Below the pieces are notes generated by a model. That model had not been told where the DNA came from, did no database searches, and saw only the letters and a program-made list of their open reading frames with translations. The position numbers were made by a program, and so were the translations under genes. Shown here one piece after another: positions 8,016 to 17,273 of a stretch of DNA of 64,000 bases (position 1 is its first letter; each line of letters opens with the position of its first letter). The DNA comes from Bryobacterales bacterium (GTDB taxonomy: Bacteria; Acidobacteriota; Terriglobia; Bryobacterales; Bryobacteraceae): the NCBI GenBank assembly GCA_016713735.1, contig JADJOP010000015.1, positions 1 to 64,000 of the forward strand. The letters are read 5' to 3'.

Positions 8016-10796
8016 ATGGGTGAAACACGTAGGTGGCGAATGCCGAACCGGCGGATGGGATACGGGCTGGCGCAGTTTGCCGGGCTGCTGGCGGCGCCGC
8101 GTCTTGCGGAGTGGCTGTTTGGCGGGAGCGGGGGGCTGGTGCATGCGCCGTTGCACTCGATGGTGGAGACGTTTGGGTGTGTGGCGGCGCTGAGCGCGGC
8201 TGGGATTGAGCTGATCCATGTACGAACGGGGGGGAATGTAGAGCGGTTGTGGTTGGCGGTGGGGCTGATCGTGATGGGGCTGTTTGACGGGTTGCATGCG
8301 GTGACCTTGCCGGGCGATGCGTATCACTGGTTATGGGCTCCGGGGATGTGCGTGGGGGGGCTGTTGTCGGCGATGGTGTGGCTGCCGGCGCGCTATCTGG
8401 CGGGACCGCTGATGAGGATGCTGCCGGTGGTGGGGCTGGTGGTGGCGGCGGTGGGGGGGGTGGCCGTGGCCGGTGTGCACGGGCAGGGGCACGGGTTGGC
8501 GGCGGGCGTGTGGTGGGACGAGGCGGCGGGACAGTTGAGCGTGGCGGGCGGGGCGGGATTTCTGGCGGCGGCGATGTATCTGTTGGGTGACCGGCGGCGG
8601 TCGAACCATTCGCGGACGCTGGAGGGCTATTGTCTGGCGTTGGCGGCGGCGGGGTTGTCGATGCCGGGCAGCGCGGCGTGGGGGGTGGGCTGGTGGTGGT
8701 GGCATCTGGTGCAACTGGGGGCGATGGGGGCGCTGCTGGCGCGCTATTTGCAGTTGTATTTGCGATCGCAGCGCGCGTTGTCGGGGATGAACGACGTGTT
8801 GGAGCGCAAGATCAGCGAGCGCACGGCGTCGGCCGAGCACCGCAGCCGGGCGCTGGAGATTTCGCAGCGGGCGCTGCAGCAGGCGGTGGATTCGGCGAAC
8901 ACGGCGAATCTGGCCAAGAGCCGGTTTCTGGCCCACATGAGCCACGAGATCCGGACGCCGATGAACGCCATTTTGGGGATGGCCGATTTGCTGTGGGAGT
9001 CGCCGCTGAACACCGATCAGCGGAAGTACGTGCAGGTGTTCCGGCGGGCCGGGCAGAACCTGCTGGCGCTGATCAACGACATTCTGGACCTGTCGAAGAT
9101 TGAGTCGGGGCAGTTCGCGCTGGACCGTACGGATTTCGACCTGGCCGAGCTGGTGGAGCGGACCGTGGAGATCATCCGGCCGCGCTGCCACCAAAAGCGG
9201 ATCAACCTGATTGCCGACCTGCCGCCGGAGGTTCCGCGCCACCGTGTAGGGGATCCGCTGCGGCTGCAGCAGGTGTTGATGAACCTGTTGGGGAACGCGG
9301 TGAAGTTCACCGAGCAGGGGGAGGTGAGGCTGACCATCACGGAGGGGCCGCACGTGAACGAGTTGACGTTTGCCGTGGCCGACACGGGAATTGGGATCCC
9401 GGCGGACCGGCTGCAGTCGATCTTCGAGGATTTCACGCAAGCCGACGCCTCCACGACGCGGCGCTACGGGGGCACGGGACTGGGGTTGGGCATTGCCCAA
9501 CGGCTGGTGCGGTTCATGGGCGGCGAGATCGAGGCGGTGAGCGCGCTGGGGCGGGGCAGCACGTTCCGGTTCTATGTGCAGTGCGAGCGCGGGGCGCGGC
9601 GGGCGGCCAGCGGGGCCAAGGTGGCCGAGGATTTCGCGCATCATCGCGTGCTGGTGTTGGACGACAACGCGACGAACCGGATGATTTTGCGGGAGACGCT
9701 GCGGTTCTGGGGGTTGGAGTCAGTGGAGTGTGGGACGCCGGGCGAGGCGCTGGCCGAGCTGGAGCGGTCGGTGGGCGACGGCAAGCCGTACTCGCTGGTT
9801 CTGCTGGACCGTTCGATGCCGCGGGCCGACGGGTTCAGCGTGGCCGGCCAGATGCAAGAGGTGGCGCCGGGGATCGCCATTGTCATGCTGAGCTCCGATG
9901 AGCTGCCGGGGGACGCGGCGCTGCGCCGGCAGCACGGGATCACGGCGTTTTCGACCAAGCCGGTGAAGCGGCCGGAGCTGTTGCGGATTCTCTGTTCGGC
10001 GCTGAGCCGGACGCCGGCGGCGTGTTCGCCAGAGGCGCCCGAACAGAGCCGGGGGGTGGCGCCGCTGCCCTGCAGCGGACCTCGGGTGGCGCTGCTGGTG
10101 GCCGAGGATTCCGAGGAGAACCGGATTTTGCTGGAGGCCTATTTGAAGTCGAGCGAGTTCATCCTGCATCTGGTGGAGGACGGGGCGCAGGCGGTGGAGG
10201 CCTTCCAGGGGGGCGAGTATCAACTGGTGTTGATGGACCTGCAGATGCCGGTGGTGGACGGGCTGGAGGCGACGCGGCGGATTCGGGCCTGGGAGCGGGA
10301 GCGGGGGCGGGCGGCGGTGCCGGTGATCGCGCTGACGGCCAATGCGCTGCCGGCGGATATGGAGGCGTCGCGGCGGGCCGGGTGTGATGCGCATCTGCCC
10401 AAGCCGGTGTCGAAGACGAGGCTGATCACGGCGCTGCGGCAATGGGCGCGGCGGGCGCAGGAGGCGGCTGGTCCGGCCGATATTGTGGCGCAGGTGCCGG
10501 CGGGGCTGGAGGAGTTTGCGCCTTCCTATCTGGCCAAGCGGCGCAGCGAACTGGCGGTGATGGAGCGGCTGGTGTCGGCCGGGGATTGGAACCAGCTGCG
10601 GGTGTTGGGGCACAACATGAAGGGCTCGGGGGCGGGCTATGGGTTTCCGCAGCTGAGCCAGATTGGGGCGGCGTTGGAGTTGGGGGCCAAGCAGTCGGAC
10701 CCCGAGGCGGTGGGGGCGCAACTGCGGGAGCTGGATGAGTTTCTGCGGCGGGTGCGGCTGGCCGAGCCGGATGGCCATGCCGCTGAGGTGGTGTAA
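8016..10796 (+). CDS. Hybrid sensor histidine kinase with two receivers and an HPt domain
   Basis: 926 residues. About seven hydrophobic helices fill residues 15-240, a membrane sensor domain of MASE type. A coiled linker (250-300) leads to the HisKA domain with phospho-His 310 (MSHEIRTPMN), then the HATPase domain (GNAVKFT, ADTGIGIP, YGGTGLGLGIA). Receiver 1 carries Asp 598 (LLDRSMP), receiver 2 Asp 741 (LMDLQMP), and a C-terminal HPt domain carries His 866 (GHNMKGSG). A full phosphorelay on one chain is therefore possible. The ATG at 8016 has GGAGGGG 5 bases before it. The receiver/CpaE gene downstream is a plausible output partner, inferred from position only. Confidence 0.9.
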   Translation: MGETRRWRMPNRRMGYGLAQFAGLLAAPRLAEWLFGGSGGLVHAPLHSMVETFGCVAALSAAGIELIHVRTGGNVERLWLAVGLIVMGLFDGLHAVTLPGDAYHWLWAPGMCVGGLLSAMVWLPARYLAGPLMRMLPVVGLVVAAVGGVAVAGVHGQGHGLAAGVWWDEAAGQLSVAGGAGFLAAAMYLLGDRRRSNHSRTLEGYCLALAAAGLSMPGSAAWGVGWWWWHLVQLGAMGALLARYLQLYLRSQRALSGMNDVLERKISERTASAEHRSRALEISQRALQQAVDSANTANLAKSRFLAHMSHEIRTPMNAILGMADLLWESPLNTDQRKYVQVFRRAGQNLLALINDILDLSKIESGQFALDRTDFDLAELVERTVEIIRPRCHQKRINLIADLPPEVPRHRVGDPLRLQQVLMNLLGNAVKFTEQGEVRLTITEGPHVNELTFAVADTGIGIPADRLQSIFEDFTQADASTTRRYGGTGLGLGIAQRLVRFMGGEIEAVSALGRGSTFRFYVQCERGARRAASGAKVAEDFAHHRVLVLDDNATNRMILRETLRFWGLESVECGTPGEALAELERSVGDGKPYSLVLLDRSMPRADGFSVAGQMQEVAPGIAIVMLSSDELPGDAALRRQHGITAFSTKPVKRPELLRILCSALSRTPAACSPEAPEQSRGVAPLPCSGPRVALLVAEDSEENRILLEAYLKSSEFILHLVEDGAQAVEAFQGGEYQLVLMDLQMPVVDGLEATRRIRAWERERGRAAVPVIALTANALPADMEASRRAGCDAHLPKPVSKTRLITALRQWARRAQEAAGPADIVAQVPAGLEEFAPSYLAKRRSELAVMERLVSAGDWNQLRVLGHNMKGSGAGYGFPQLSQIGAALELGAKQSDPEAVGAQLRELDEFLRRVRLAEPDGHAAEVV

Positions 10797-10925
10797 GTAG
10801 AAACGGCGGGCCAAGAACCTGAATTTTCCTTCAAGCTGGCCTGGGAATCACCGAAGAGGACGGAAGGAGGCCACCGGGCGCGGCCAGCAGGCAAGGGCGG
10901 CGGGGTGGTCCGAACAAACACCATC

Positions 10926-12167
10926 ATGCTCAAGAAACAACTCGCGGTGCTCCTGATCGAGGATGATCCGGACTATGTTCCGCTGGTGGAGTCGTGGCTA
11001 TCGAACTGTTCGGAAGCCGAGTTCACCGTGATCTGGACCGATACGCTGCTGACGGGTTTGCAGCGGTTGGCCGGGGGAGGGATCGACGCGATCCTGCTGG
11101 ATTTAAATTTGCCTGACAGCTCGGGGGCGGACTCGTTTCACGCGGTTCACGCCAATGCGGGCGGAGTGCCGATTGTGCTGCTGAGCGCCTCGGACAACGA
11201 AGCATTGTCGATGAGCCTGGTGTTGAGCGGGGCGCAGGACTATCTGGTGAAGGAAGCCTGTGACGGCAAGGTGTTGAAGCGGGCGCTGTTGCACGGGATG
11301 CTGCGGCAGAGTGCGCGAGGAGGCGAGGGGGGCGAGCCGCGCGAGGCGAGCCATTTGGTGGGTGTGCTGGGAGTGAAGGGCGGGGTCGGCTGTTCGACGC
11401 TGGCGTGCACGCTGGCGGCCGAGTTGAGGCGGACGACGGCGCAGGAGACGCTGCTGGCGGATCTGGATCTGCAAGCCAATTCGGTTTCGTTTCTGCTGGG
11501 GCTTTCGGGGCGGCGGACGATTCTGGACGCGCTGGCGATGTTGAGCCAGTTGGACCGCGCCTGTTGGGCTGCGATTGTGACGACCGGGCCGGAGAGCTTG
11601 ACGGTGCTGGAATCGGCCGATTTGCGTGGCGGGGCTGGGCCGGCACCGGAACGGCTGGTGCAATTGTTCCACTTTTTGCGGCTGTACAACCCCTGGACGG
11701 TGCTGGACCTGGGCCGGTTGAACGTGGTGTCGATGGCGCTGCTGCCGTCGCTGAGCCATCTGGTGCTGGTGTCGACCGACCATGTGGCGAGCCTGCACCA
11801 GGCGCGCCGGACGGTGGAATTGATGCGGGAGGTTGAGATGCCGGCGGCGAAGCTGCGGTTGGCGGTGATCGCCAGCGGGCGTGAGGGAGCGCTGGCGCAG
11901 AAGGACATGGAGCGGATGTTTGCCGGCATTGCCACGGCGGCGCTGCCGGAGAACTCAGCGGAGTTGAAAGCGGCGATGATGGAAAGCCGGTTGGCGGGGC
12001 GGACCTCGCCGTACCGCACGGCGGTGTCGGCGCTGGCGCACCGGTTGGCGGGCGTGGCCGAGCCGGCGCCGGCGCGTGAGGGCGCGCTGGCTCATCTGCT
12101 TTCCTTTGGTGGACGGTTGAAGAAGGGCCGCGAGGCGCAGGTGGGAGTGGAAGCCCGGGGACGATAG
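10926..12167 (+). CDS. Receiver domain fused to CpaE/MinD-like ATPase
   Basis: 413 residues from ATG 10926 (a GTG at 10905 is an alternative; neither has a strong ribosome site). Residues 5-125 form a response-regulator receiver (IEDD acidic pocket, Asp 59 in LLDLNLP). Residues from about 145 form a P-loop ATPase with the deviant Walker A VKGGVGCST and an LADLDLQANS switch I. This is the CpaE layout, where the receiver and MinD-like domain help place or assemble Tad pili. No pilus genes are nearby, so the job may be positioning or signalling for the upstream kinase. It is 129 bases downstream of the hybrid kinase gene. Confidence 0.8.
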   Translation: MLKKQLAVLLIEDDPDYVPLVESWLSNCSEAEFTVIWTDTLLTGLQRLAGGGIDAILLDLNLPDSSGADSFHAVHANAGGVPIVLLSASDNEALSMSLVLSGAQDYLVKEACDGKVLKRALLHGMLRQSARGGEGGEPREASHLVGVLGVKGGVGCSTLACTLAAELRRTTAQETLLADLDLQANSVSFLLGLSGRRTILDALAMLSQLDRACWAAIVTTGPESLTVLESADLRGGAGPAPERLVQLFHFLRLYNPWTVLDLGRLNVVSMALLPSLSHLVLVSTDHVASLHQARRTVELMREVEMPAAKLRLAVIASGREGALAQKDMERMFAGIATAALPENSAELKAAMMESRLAGRTSPYRTAVSALAHRLAGVAEPAPAREGALAHLLSFGGRLKKGREAQVGVEARGR

Positions 12168-12195
12168 CGCCGGGCGAGGGAATCCGGAGAGGGAG

Positions 12196-13356
12196 GTGGC
12201 TTTCGTGTTTCTACTACACGTGCATCCGCAGTTGACATCGCCGTGGGTTCTGGACGCCCTAGGCCGCTGCGGGGCCGAGGGCATCCGGGTGCAATCGATC
12301 GCCCGGGCCAGCACGGCGCTGGCGCGGGTGGCCGGCGGCGGGGTGGACGCGATTTTGCTGGATGGCAGCGGGGGGCGCACGGCGGCGTTTGAAGAAGCGC
12401 TGCTGCTGCTGCGTCGCGAGGCGGGCAGGCTTCCCTTATTGCTGGCGCTGGGGGAGGGTGAAGCGCTTGACGGTCAGGAAGCGGCGATCACGGAGGCGAC
12501 GGCGGGGGGGCTGGTGTCGCTGATTGCGGGCGGGGCGCAGGCGATGCCGGCGGTTGGAGCGGAGCGGGAGGACAACCTGGTGGCCGTGCTGGGGGTGAAG
12601 GGCGGGGTAGGGACGACGACGGTGGCGTTGAACGTGGCCGCGGCGATGGCCGAGACGCGGCGGGTGACGCTGGTGGAACTGCGGCCCGATTTTGGGGTGC
12701 TGGCGGGGAGGCTGCGGGGCAGGGGGAGGAGGTCGGGGCTGGAAGCGCTGTTGCCTTACCCGCCGGGCGCGGCGACGGAGATGGCCGTGGAGCGGCTGTT
12801 GTGGCCGGTGGAGCATTGTGAACGGCTGCGGATTCTCTCAGCGCCGCAGGTGCAGCCGCACGCGTTGACGGCGGCGCATGCCTCGGCGGTGTTGCGGGCG
12901 GCCTGCCGCAAGGCCGACATTGTGGTGGCCGACCTTTCCTGGGATGTGCGCGAGGCGGCGCGGACGGCGGCGCGGATGGCGGCGCAGGTGGTGTTGGTGA
13001 GCGAACGGACGCCGGTGAGTTTGTCGGCGGTGCGGGCGGTGCGGGGCGAGATTCTCACCTGGGGGGTATCGCGCGACGCGCTGAGCCTGGCGGTGGTGAA
13101 CCGGGCGGCGGTGGGTTCGCCGGCGCCGGTGGAGCGGTTGGAGGAGGAGTTGGAACTGCGGCTGTTGGATGTATTGCCGCCGGACCCGGACGGCTGCTGC
13201 CTGTGCGAGCGGCTGCGTCAGACGACAATCGGATTGCAGCCGGAGGGGCTGATGAGCGACAAGTACCGGGCGATGGCGCGGGATTTGGCCTCGCAGTTCC
13301 CGCCGCCCGTGCCGGCGCCGGGGTCCGTTGCGGCGCGCGAACTCGTGCCACGCTGA
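12196..13356 (+). CDS. Second CpaE/MinD-like ATPase with degenerate receiver
   Basis: 386 residues, GTG start at 12196. The first 110 residues have a receiver-like fold, but the phospho-Asp region reads AILLDGSGG and the acidic pocket at the N-terminus is missing, so phosphorylation is doubtful. The ATPase part has an intact deviant Walker A (VKGGVGTTT) and a switch region VVADLSWDV. It follows the first CpaE-like gene by 28 bases on the same strand. The pair could work as a heterodimer in which only the first partner senses phosphate. CpaE-like placement is from family resemblance; the biological role is unknown. Confidence 0.75.
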   Translation: MAFVFLLHVHPQLTSPWVLDALGRCGAEGIRVQSIARASTALARVAGGGVDAILLDGSGGRTAAFEEALLLLRREAGRLPLLLALGEGEALDGQEAAITEATAGGLVSLIAGGAQAMPAVGAEREDNLVAVLGVKGGVGTTTVALNVAAAMAETRRVTLVELRPDFGVLAGRLRGRGRRSGLEALLPYPPGAATEMAVERLLWPVEHCERLRILSAPQVQPHALTAAHASAVLRAACRKADIVVADLSWDVREAARTAARMAAQVVLVSERTPVSLSAVRAVRGEILTWGVSRDALSLAVVNRAAVGSPAPVERLEEELELRLLDVLPPDPDGCCLCERLRQTTIGLQPEGLMSDKYRAMARDLASQFPPPVPAPGSVAARELVPR

Positions 13357-13390
13357 GGGGAAGGCGCGGGCGTGCTATCGTGGCTCTCGG

Positions 13391-14383
13391 ATGATGCGCA
13401 CCGCGATTGTTTTGCTCCTTCTCCTGTGCCCGTGGCTGCGGGCGGCGCGGATTGAACAGATTGCCGGCGGGGGCGACGGGCAGCCCGGGGCGGCGCCGCT
13501 CGAACTGCGGCTGGTGGAGCCGTTCGGGGTGGAGTATGACGCGGCGGGGAACTGGTACATCATTGAGTACACGGGGAACCGGCTGATCCGGGTGACGCCG
13601 CGGGGGGAGACGACGCTGCTGGTGTCCTCGGAGATGAAGGAGCCGCACGGGATCGCCATCACCTCGGCGGGGCGGCTGTTCATCGCCGACACGCACAACA
13701 ACCGGGTGGGCGTGCTGACGCTGCGGACGAACTCGCTCACGTCGTTTGCGGGCACCGGGGCGGCGGGGTTTGGCGGCGACGGCGGGGCGGCCCACAGCGC
13801 GTCGTTCCACGGCGTGTTCGCCATTGCGCTGGACGGGCGGCAGCGGAACCTGCTGGTGGCCGACCTGTCGAACCGGCGCATCCGGCGCATCGACCTGGAA
13901 ACGAACCTGGTGACGACGGTGGCCGGGAACGGGCAAAGCGGGATTCCCGCGGATGGCTCGATGGCGGCCGAGAGTCCGCTGGTGGATCCGCGGGCGGTGG
14001 CGGCCGACGCGGCGGAGAACATCTATATATTGGAGCGGCGGGGGAACGCCTTGCGGCGGGTGGATGGGATGGGGCGAATCCGGACACTGATTGCACCGGG
14101 GCAGATCCAGCCGGACCTGAACGGGCCGAAGCACCTGTGCGTGGACGGGCAGGGGCGGGTGATCATCGCCGATGCGGAGAACCACCTGATCCGGCTGTAT
14201 GATCCGCGGGACGGCAGTACGAGGACGATTGCCGGAACAGGGAAGCCGGGGATCACGATTGTGGCCGATGACCCGCTGAAGACGGAGCTGAACCGGCCGC
14301 ATGGGGTGACGGTTGGGCCCGATCAGTCGCTGATCATCACCGACAGTTACAATCACCGTGTTCTGAAGCTGGCGGAGTATTGA
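13391..14383 (+). CDS. Exported NHL-repeat beta-propeller protein
   Basis: 330 residues, with tandem ATGs at 13391 and 13394 and a 19-residue signal peptide ending ...WLRAA. Five to six NHL blades follow, recognisable by recurring GxxxIADxxNNRVxxL elements (LFIADTHNNRVGVL, LLVADLSNRRIRRI, VIIADAENHLIRLY, LIITDSYNHRVLKL) and by GTGxxGxxGD turns. Such propellers bind proteins or sugars outside the cell and are plentiful in Solibacter-type genomes. No catalytic residues are visible. It begins 34 bases after the second CpaE-like gene and could be the end of that transcript; a TATCGT box lies 9 bases before the first ATG. Confidence 0.85.
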   Translation: MMRTAIVLLLLLCPWLRAARIEQIAGGGDGQPGAAPLELRLVEPFGVEYDAAGNWYIIEYTGNRLIRVTPRGETTLLVSSEMKEPHGIAITSAGRLFIADTHNNRVGVLTLRTNSLTSFAGTGAAGFGGDGGAAHSASFHGVFAIALDGRQRNLLVADLSNRRIRRIDLETNLVTTVAGNGQSGIPADGSMAAESPLVDPRAVAADAAENIYILERRGNALRRVDGMGRIRTLIAPGQIQPDLNGPKHLCVDGQGRVIIADAENHLIRLYDPRDGSTRTIAGTGKPGITIVADDPLKTELNRPHGVTVGPDQSLIITDSYNHRVLKLAEY

Positions 14384-14424
14384 AATCCTCCACAGTCCGC
14401 TGGATTCCGCATCATTCCCTCTAA

Positions 14425-14476
14425 AGTACTGATTCCAGTACTCTTAACCTGTTAATTGGAAAAATCCTGCAGGATT
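14425..14476. promoter_or_regulatory. Two inverted repeats in an AT-rich gap before the redox operon
   Basis: AGTACTG-ATTC-CAGTACT (14425-14442) is a 7-bp hairpin or operator, and ATCCTGCAGGAT (14465-14476) is a perfect 12-base palindrome. Both lie in the 14384-14604 gap, which is clearly AT-richer than its surroundings and ends with a TATATA stretch (14575-14580) and an AAGGAAGG ribosome site. They may bind a regulator of the redox operon or end the NHL transcript. No convincing -24/-12 sigma-54 pair was found. Confidence 0.4.
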
Positions 14477-14604
14477 ACTCCACGGTGAGAAATTCGGCCG
14501 CGATGGTGAAAATCAGAACAAGTCCTTTATTGTCAGATACATGAAAATTTGGCCTGGGAGTGGACCTCCGCCTGTATATATAAAGGGCGGAAGGAAGGTT
14601 CACC

Positions 14605-15324
14605 ATGACCGTAATTTTAGTTCTCTTGACTTTCGTAGGATTCATTCTCCTGGACTGGCTCCTGGAAGAAAAACCGGCTGTTGCCACCGAGGCCGAAGCT
14701 GCCGTTGTGCATGCGAAGGCTGCCCCAACGTTGGATTCTGTGGAGGGGTTCCACACTCCGCTGCATGTGCGGTATCACCCAGGACACACTTGGGTATTGC
14801 GTGAGCGGAAGAATTTTGCCCGGGTGGGCATGGACGAGTTTGCCGCGGCGCTGAGCGGGCAGATTGAGAAGATCGAATTGCCGCGGGCCGGGCAGTGGAT
14901 CCGGCAGGGACAGCGGGTGATTGGTGTGACGCGGAACGGGGAGCGAGTGGAGTTGGTTTCGCCGACCGAAGGCGAAGTGGTGGAAGTGAACGAAGAAGTG
15001 CTCGCGACGCCGGCCATGTTGCGCCAGCAACCCTATGAAAAGGGATGGCTCTTTGCGGTTCACGTGCCGGACGAGGAATCGACTGCGCGGAACCTGGTTC
15101 CGGTGAGCCTGGTGAAGGCGTGGATGAGCGAAGCGGTGCACAATTTGTTTGCTCTGCAACCGGCGGTGGCTGGCGCGGTGGCGGCCGATGGGGCGCGACC
15201 GGCGGGCGATCTGCTGGCGGCGTTGCCGGAGGTTCCGTGGCAGGCCACGGCGGCCGGGTTCTTCCTCACGCAGGGACCGGCGAAGGGTGAGGCGGGCAGC
15301 GTGGCCCGCGAATTGCAGTCGTAG
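14605..15324 (+). CDS. Membrane-anchored GcvH-like protein without lipoyl lysine
   Basis: 239 residues. An N-terminal membrane helix (residues 1-20) is followed by a domain that aligns along its length with the glycine-cleavage H protein: HPGHTWVL, FARVGMDEFAAALSGQI, ELPRAGQWIRQGQ, SPTEGEVVEVNEEV, YEKGWLF. The lysine that carries lipoate in H proteins aligns with Gly 112 here, so lipoylation is not expected. The last 80 residues are unfamiliar. It is the first gene of the redox operon, behind an AAGGAAGG ribosome site. A scaffold or membrane-tether role for the Fe-S/NrfD partners is my inference. Confidence 0.75.
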   Translation: MTVILVLLTFVGFILLDWLLEEKPAVATEAEAAVVHAKAAPTLDSVEGFHTPLHVRYHPGHTWVLRERKNFARVGMDEFAAALSGQIEKIELPRAGQWIRQGQRVIGVTRNGERVELVSPTEGEVVEVNEEVLATPAMLRQQPYEKGWLFAVHVPDEESTARNLVPVSLVKAWMSEAVHNLFALQPAVAGAVAADGARPAGDLLAALPEVPWQATAAGFFLTQGPAKGEAGSVARELQS

Positions 15325-15351
15325 CGAGCGGCAGTGTGAAAGGACACAGAC

Positions 15352-16110
15352 ATGGCAAACGCACTTCTGTATGACAGCACACTGTGTATCGGGTGCAAGG
15401 CCTGCGAGACGGCCTGCGCCGAACGCTGGAAGCTGCCGTATAACGACCAGGTCGCCGAGGAGGCTGTGCTCTCCGATCACAAGCTGACGGTGGTGACCAC
15501 GCATGGGGAGAATTTCGGGCGGCGCATGTGCATGCATTGCCAGGATCCGACCTGTGCCAGCGTTTGCCCGGTGGGCGCCTTCCAGAAGACGGCGCTGGGT
15601 CCGGTGACCTACGACGCCGATAAGTGCATCGGGTGCCGCTATTGCATGTTCGCCTGCCCCTTCCAGGTTCCGGCCTATGAGTGGGGCTCGATGACGCCGA
15701 AGGTGAGCAAGTGCGACCAGTGCTATGACCGGCAGAAGGCGGGCAAAGTGACGGCCTGTTCGGAGGCCTGCCCGACGGGGGCGACCATCAGCGGCGACCG
15801 TGACGCGATGATTGCCGAGGCGAGGAAGCGCATTGCCGAGAATCCGGCTGGATACTACCCGAGGATTTATGGTCTGCAGGAGGCAGGCGGGACGAGCATG
15901 CTGCTGCTCAGCAAGGTGCCGTTTGAGCAGTTGGGGATGCCGAAGAACCTGCCGGATCAAGCCTTGCCGCCGTTGACGTGGAACGTACTCTCGCTTGTTC
16001 CCGACATCGCTTCGGTCGGCTCGGTGTTGTTGGGAGGTGTGTATTGGATCACCCATCGGCGGGAAGCCGTGGCGAAGGCGGAGGGACGCCAGGACGGGGG
16101 ACGGCAATGA
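15352..16110 (+). CDS. 4x[4Fe-4S] electron-transfer protein (HybA/NrfC/DmsB family)
   Basis: 252 residues. Sixteen cysteines are arranged as four ferredoxin-type clusters: Cys 12/15/18/22, 60/63/68/72, 92/95/98/102 and 121/124/136/140. The protein passes electrons between a membrane quinone module and a catalytic partner; the partner is not encoded here. Unlike NrfC or HybA there is no N-terminal Tat signal, but a C-terminal hydrophobic helix (about 222-240) may anchor it, so the clusters may face the cytoplasm. It overlaps the NrfD-like gene by 4 bases and follows the H-like gene by 27. Confidence 0.88.
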   Translation: MANALLYDSTLCIGCKACETACAERWKLPYNDQVAEEAVLSDHKLTVVTTHGENFGRRMCMHCQDPTCASVCPVGAFQKTALGPVTYDADKCIGCRYCMFACPFQVPAYEWGSMTPKVSKCDQCYDRQKAGKVTACSEACPTGATISGDRDAMIAEARKRIAENPAGYYPRIYGLQEAGGTSMLLLSKVPFEQLGMPKNLPDQALPPLTWNVLSLVPDIASVGSVLLGGVYWITHRREAVAKAEGRQDGGRQ

Positions 16111-17273
16111 CGACGGCAGCCCTGCCCATGCCCCGCGCCGTGCCGCTGTGGCGCAAGATTCCGGTTTGGCGGCTGGTGTTCTACGCCATCATGAGCGCGG
16201 CGCTCTACGCGACCTACTTACGGCTGTTTCATGGCCTGGGTTCGGTGACGAACCTCTCCAACGAATTTCCGTGGGGGATTTGGATCGGCTTCGACGTCCT
16301 GTGCGGCGTGGGGCTGGCAGCGGGCGGTTTCACGCTGGTGGCCATTGTCCACATCTTTCATATAGAGCGCTACAAGCCGGTGTTGCGGCCAGCCATCCTG
16401 ACGGCGTTTCTGGGCTATGTGCTGGTGGTGGTGGCGCTGATGTTCGACCTTGGCCGGCCGGACCGGATCTGGCATCCGCTGGTGATGTGGAATCCGCGGT
16501 CGGTGATGTTCGAGGTGGCCTGGTGCGTGATGCTCTACAACACGGTTCTGGCGCTGGAATTCGCGCCGGCGCTGTTTGAGCGGATGCAATGGCGGCGGCC
16601 GTTGCGGATTGTGCAAGCCATCTCGGTGCCGCTGGTGATTGTGGGCGTGATTTTGTCGACGCTGCACCAATCCTCGCTGGGTTCGCTGTACCTGATCGTG
16701 CCTTCGAAGCTGCATCCGTTGTGGTACTCGCCGCTGTTGCCGCTGCTGTTCTACGTTTCGGCCATTTCGGTGGGCCTGGCGATGACGATTTTCGAGAGCT
16801 GGCATTCGGCCAAGGCGTTTGGCAAGCAGCTGGAGTGGCCGCTGCTGATGAGCCTGGGGCGGCTGCTGGCGGTAGTGTTGGGTGTGTTCCTGGCGATGCG
16901 CTTCATGGATTTATCGCGGCGTCATGTGCTGGGGGCGATGCTGGAGGCGCGGCCCGAGGTGTACCTGTTCTATCTGGAGATCGCGCTGATGCTGATCCCG
17001 GTGGTGGTGTTGTTTTCCGGAGTGGTGGCGGACCGGCCGCGGCTGCTGTACTTTTGCGCGGTGTCGGCCATCCTGGGCTTCATCACGCACCGGCTGAATG
17101 TGAGCGTCACGGGCATACAGGCGATGACCGGGGCGAACTACCTGCCGCGTTGGACCGAGATTGCGATCACGCTGGGGCTGATCGCGGCGGGCTTTGCCAT
17201 CTTCCGCACGGCGGCCAAATACCTGCCGGTGTTTGAGCATCCGGTGGAGCCGGAGGTCCGGGAGAGTACATGA
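16107..17273 (+). CDS. NrfD/HybB-type membrane quinone oxidoreductase subunit
   Basis: 388 residues with about ten hydrophobic helices and almost no soluble domain, matching HybB/NrfD/PsrC subunits that exchange electrons with the quinone pool. Signature regions are visible: the N-terminal NEFPWGIWIGFDVLCGVGLAAGG and the DLGRPDRIWHPLVMWNPRSVMFEV loop. The start ATG at 16107 overlaps the Fe-S gene stop, and the end overlaps the kinase start by 4 bases, so the four genes are translationally coupled. It would provide quinone-level electrons to the Fe-S protein; direction is unknown. Confidence 0.88.
   Translation: MTTAALPMPRAVPLWRKIPVWRLVFYAIMSAALYATYLRLFHGLGSVTNLSNEFPWGIWIGFDVLCGVGLAAGGFTLVAIVHIFHIERYKPVLRPAILTAFLGYVLVVVALMFDLGRPDRIWHPLVMWNPRSVMFEVAWCVMLYNTVLALEFAPALFERMQWRRPLRIVQAISVPLVIVGVILSTLHQSSLGSLYLIVPSKLHPLWYSPLLPLLFYVSAISVGLAMTIFESWHSAKAFGKQLEWPLLMSLGRLLAVVLGVFLAMRFMDLSRRHVLGAMLEARPEVYLFYLEIALMLIPVVVLFSGVVADRPRLLYFCAVSAILGFITHRLNVSVTGIQAMTGANYLPRWTEIAITLGLIAAGFAIFRTAAKYLPVFEHPVEPEVREST

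Noticed and set aside
14540..14580. Possible sigma-54 promoter for the redox operon
   Set aside because: No GG-N10-GC pair with flanking TGGCAC/TTGC-like bases could be placed, despite the operon encoding a sigma-54 activator.
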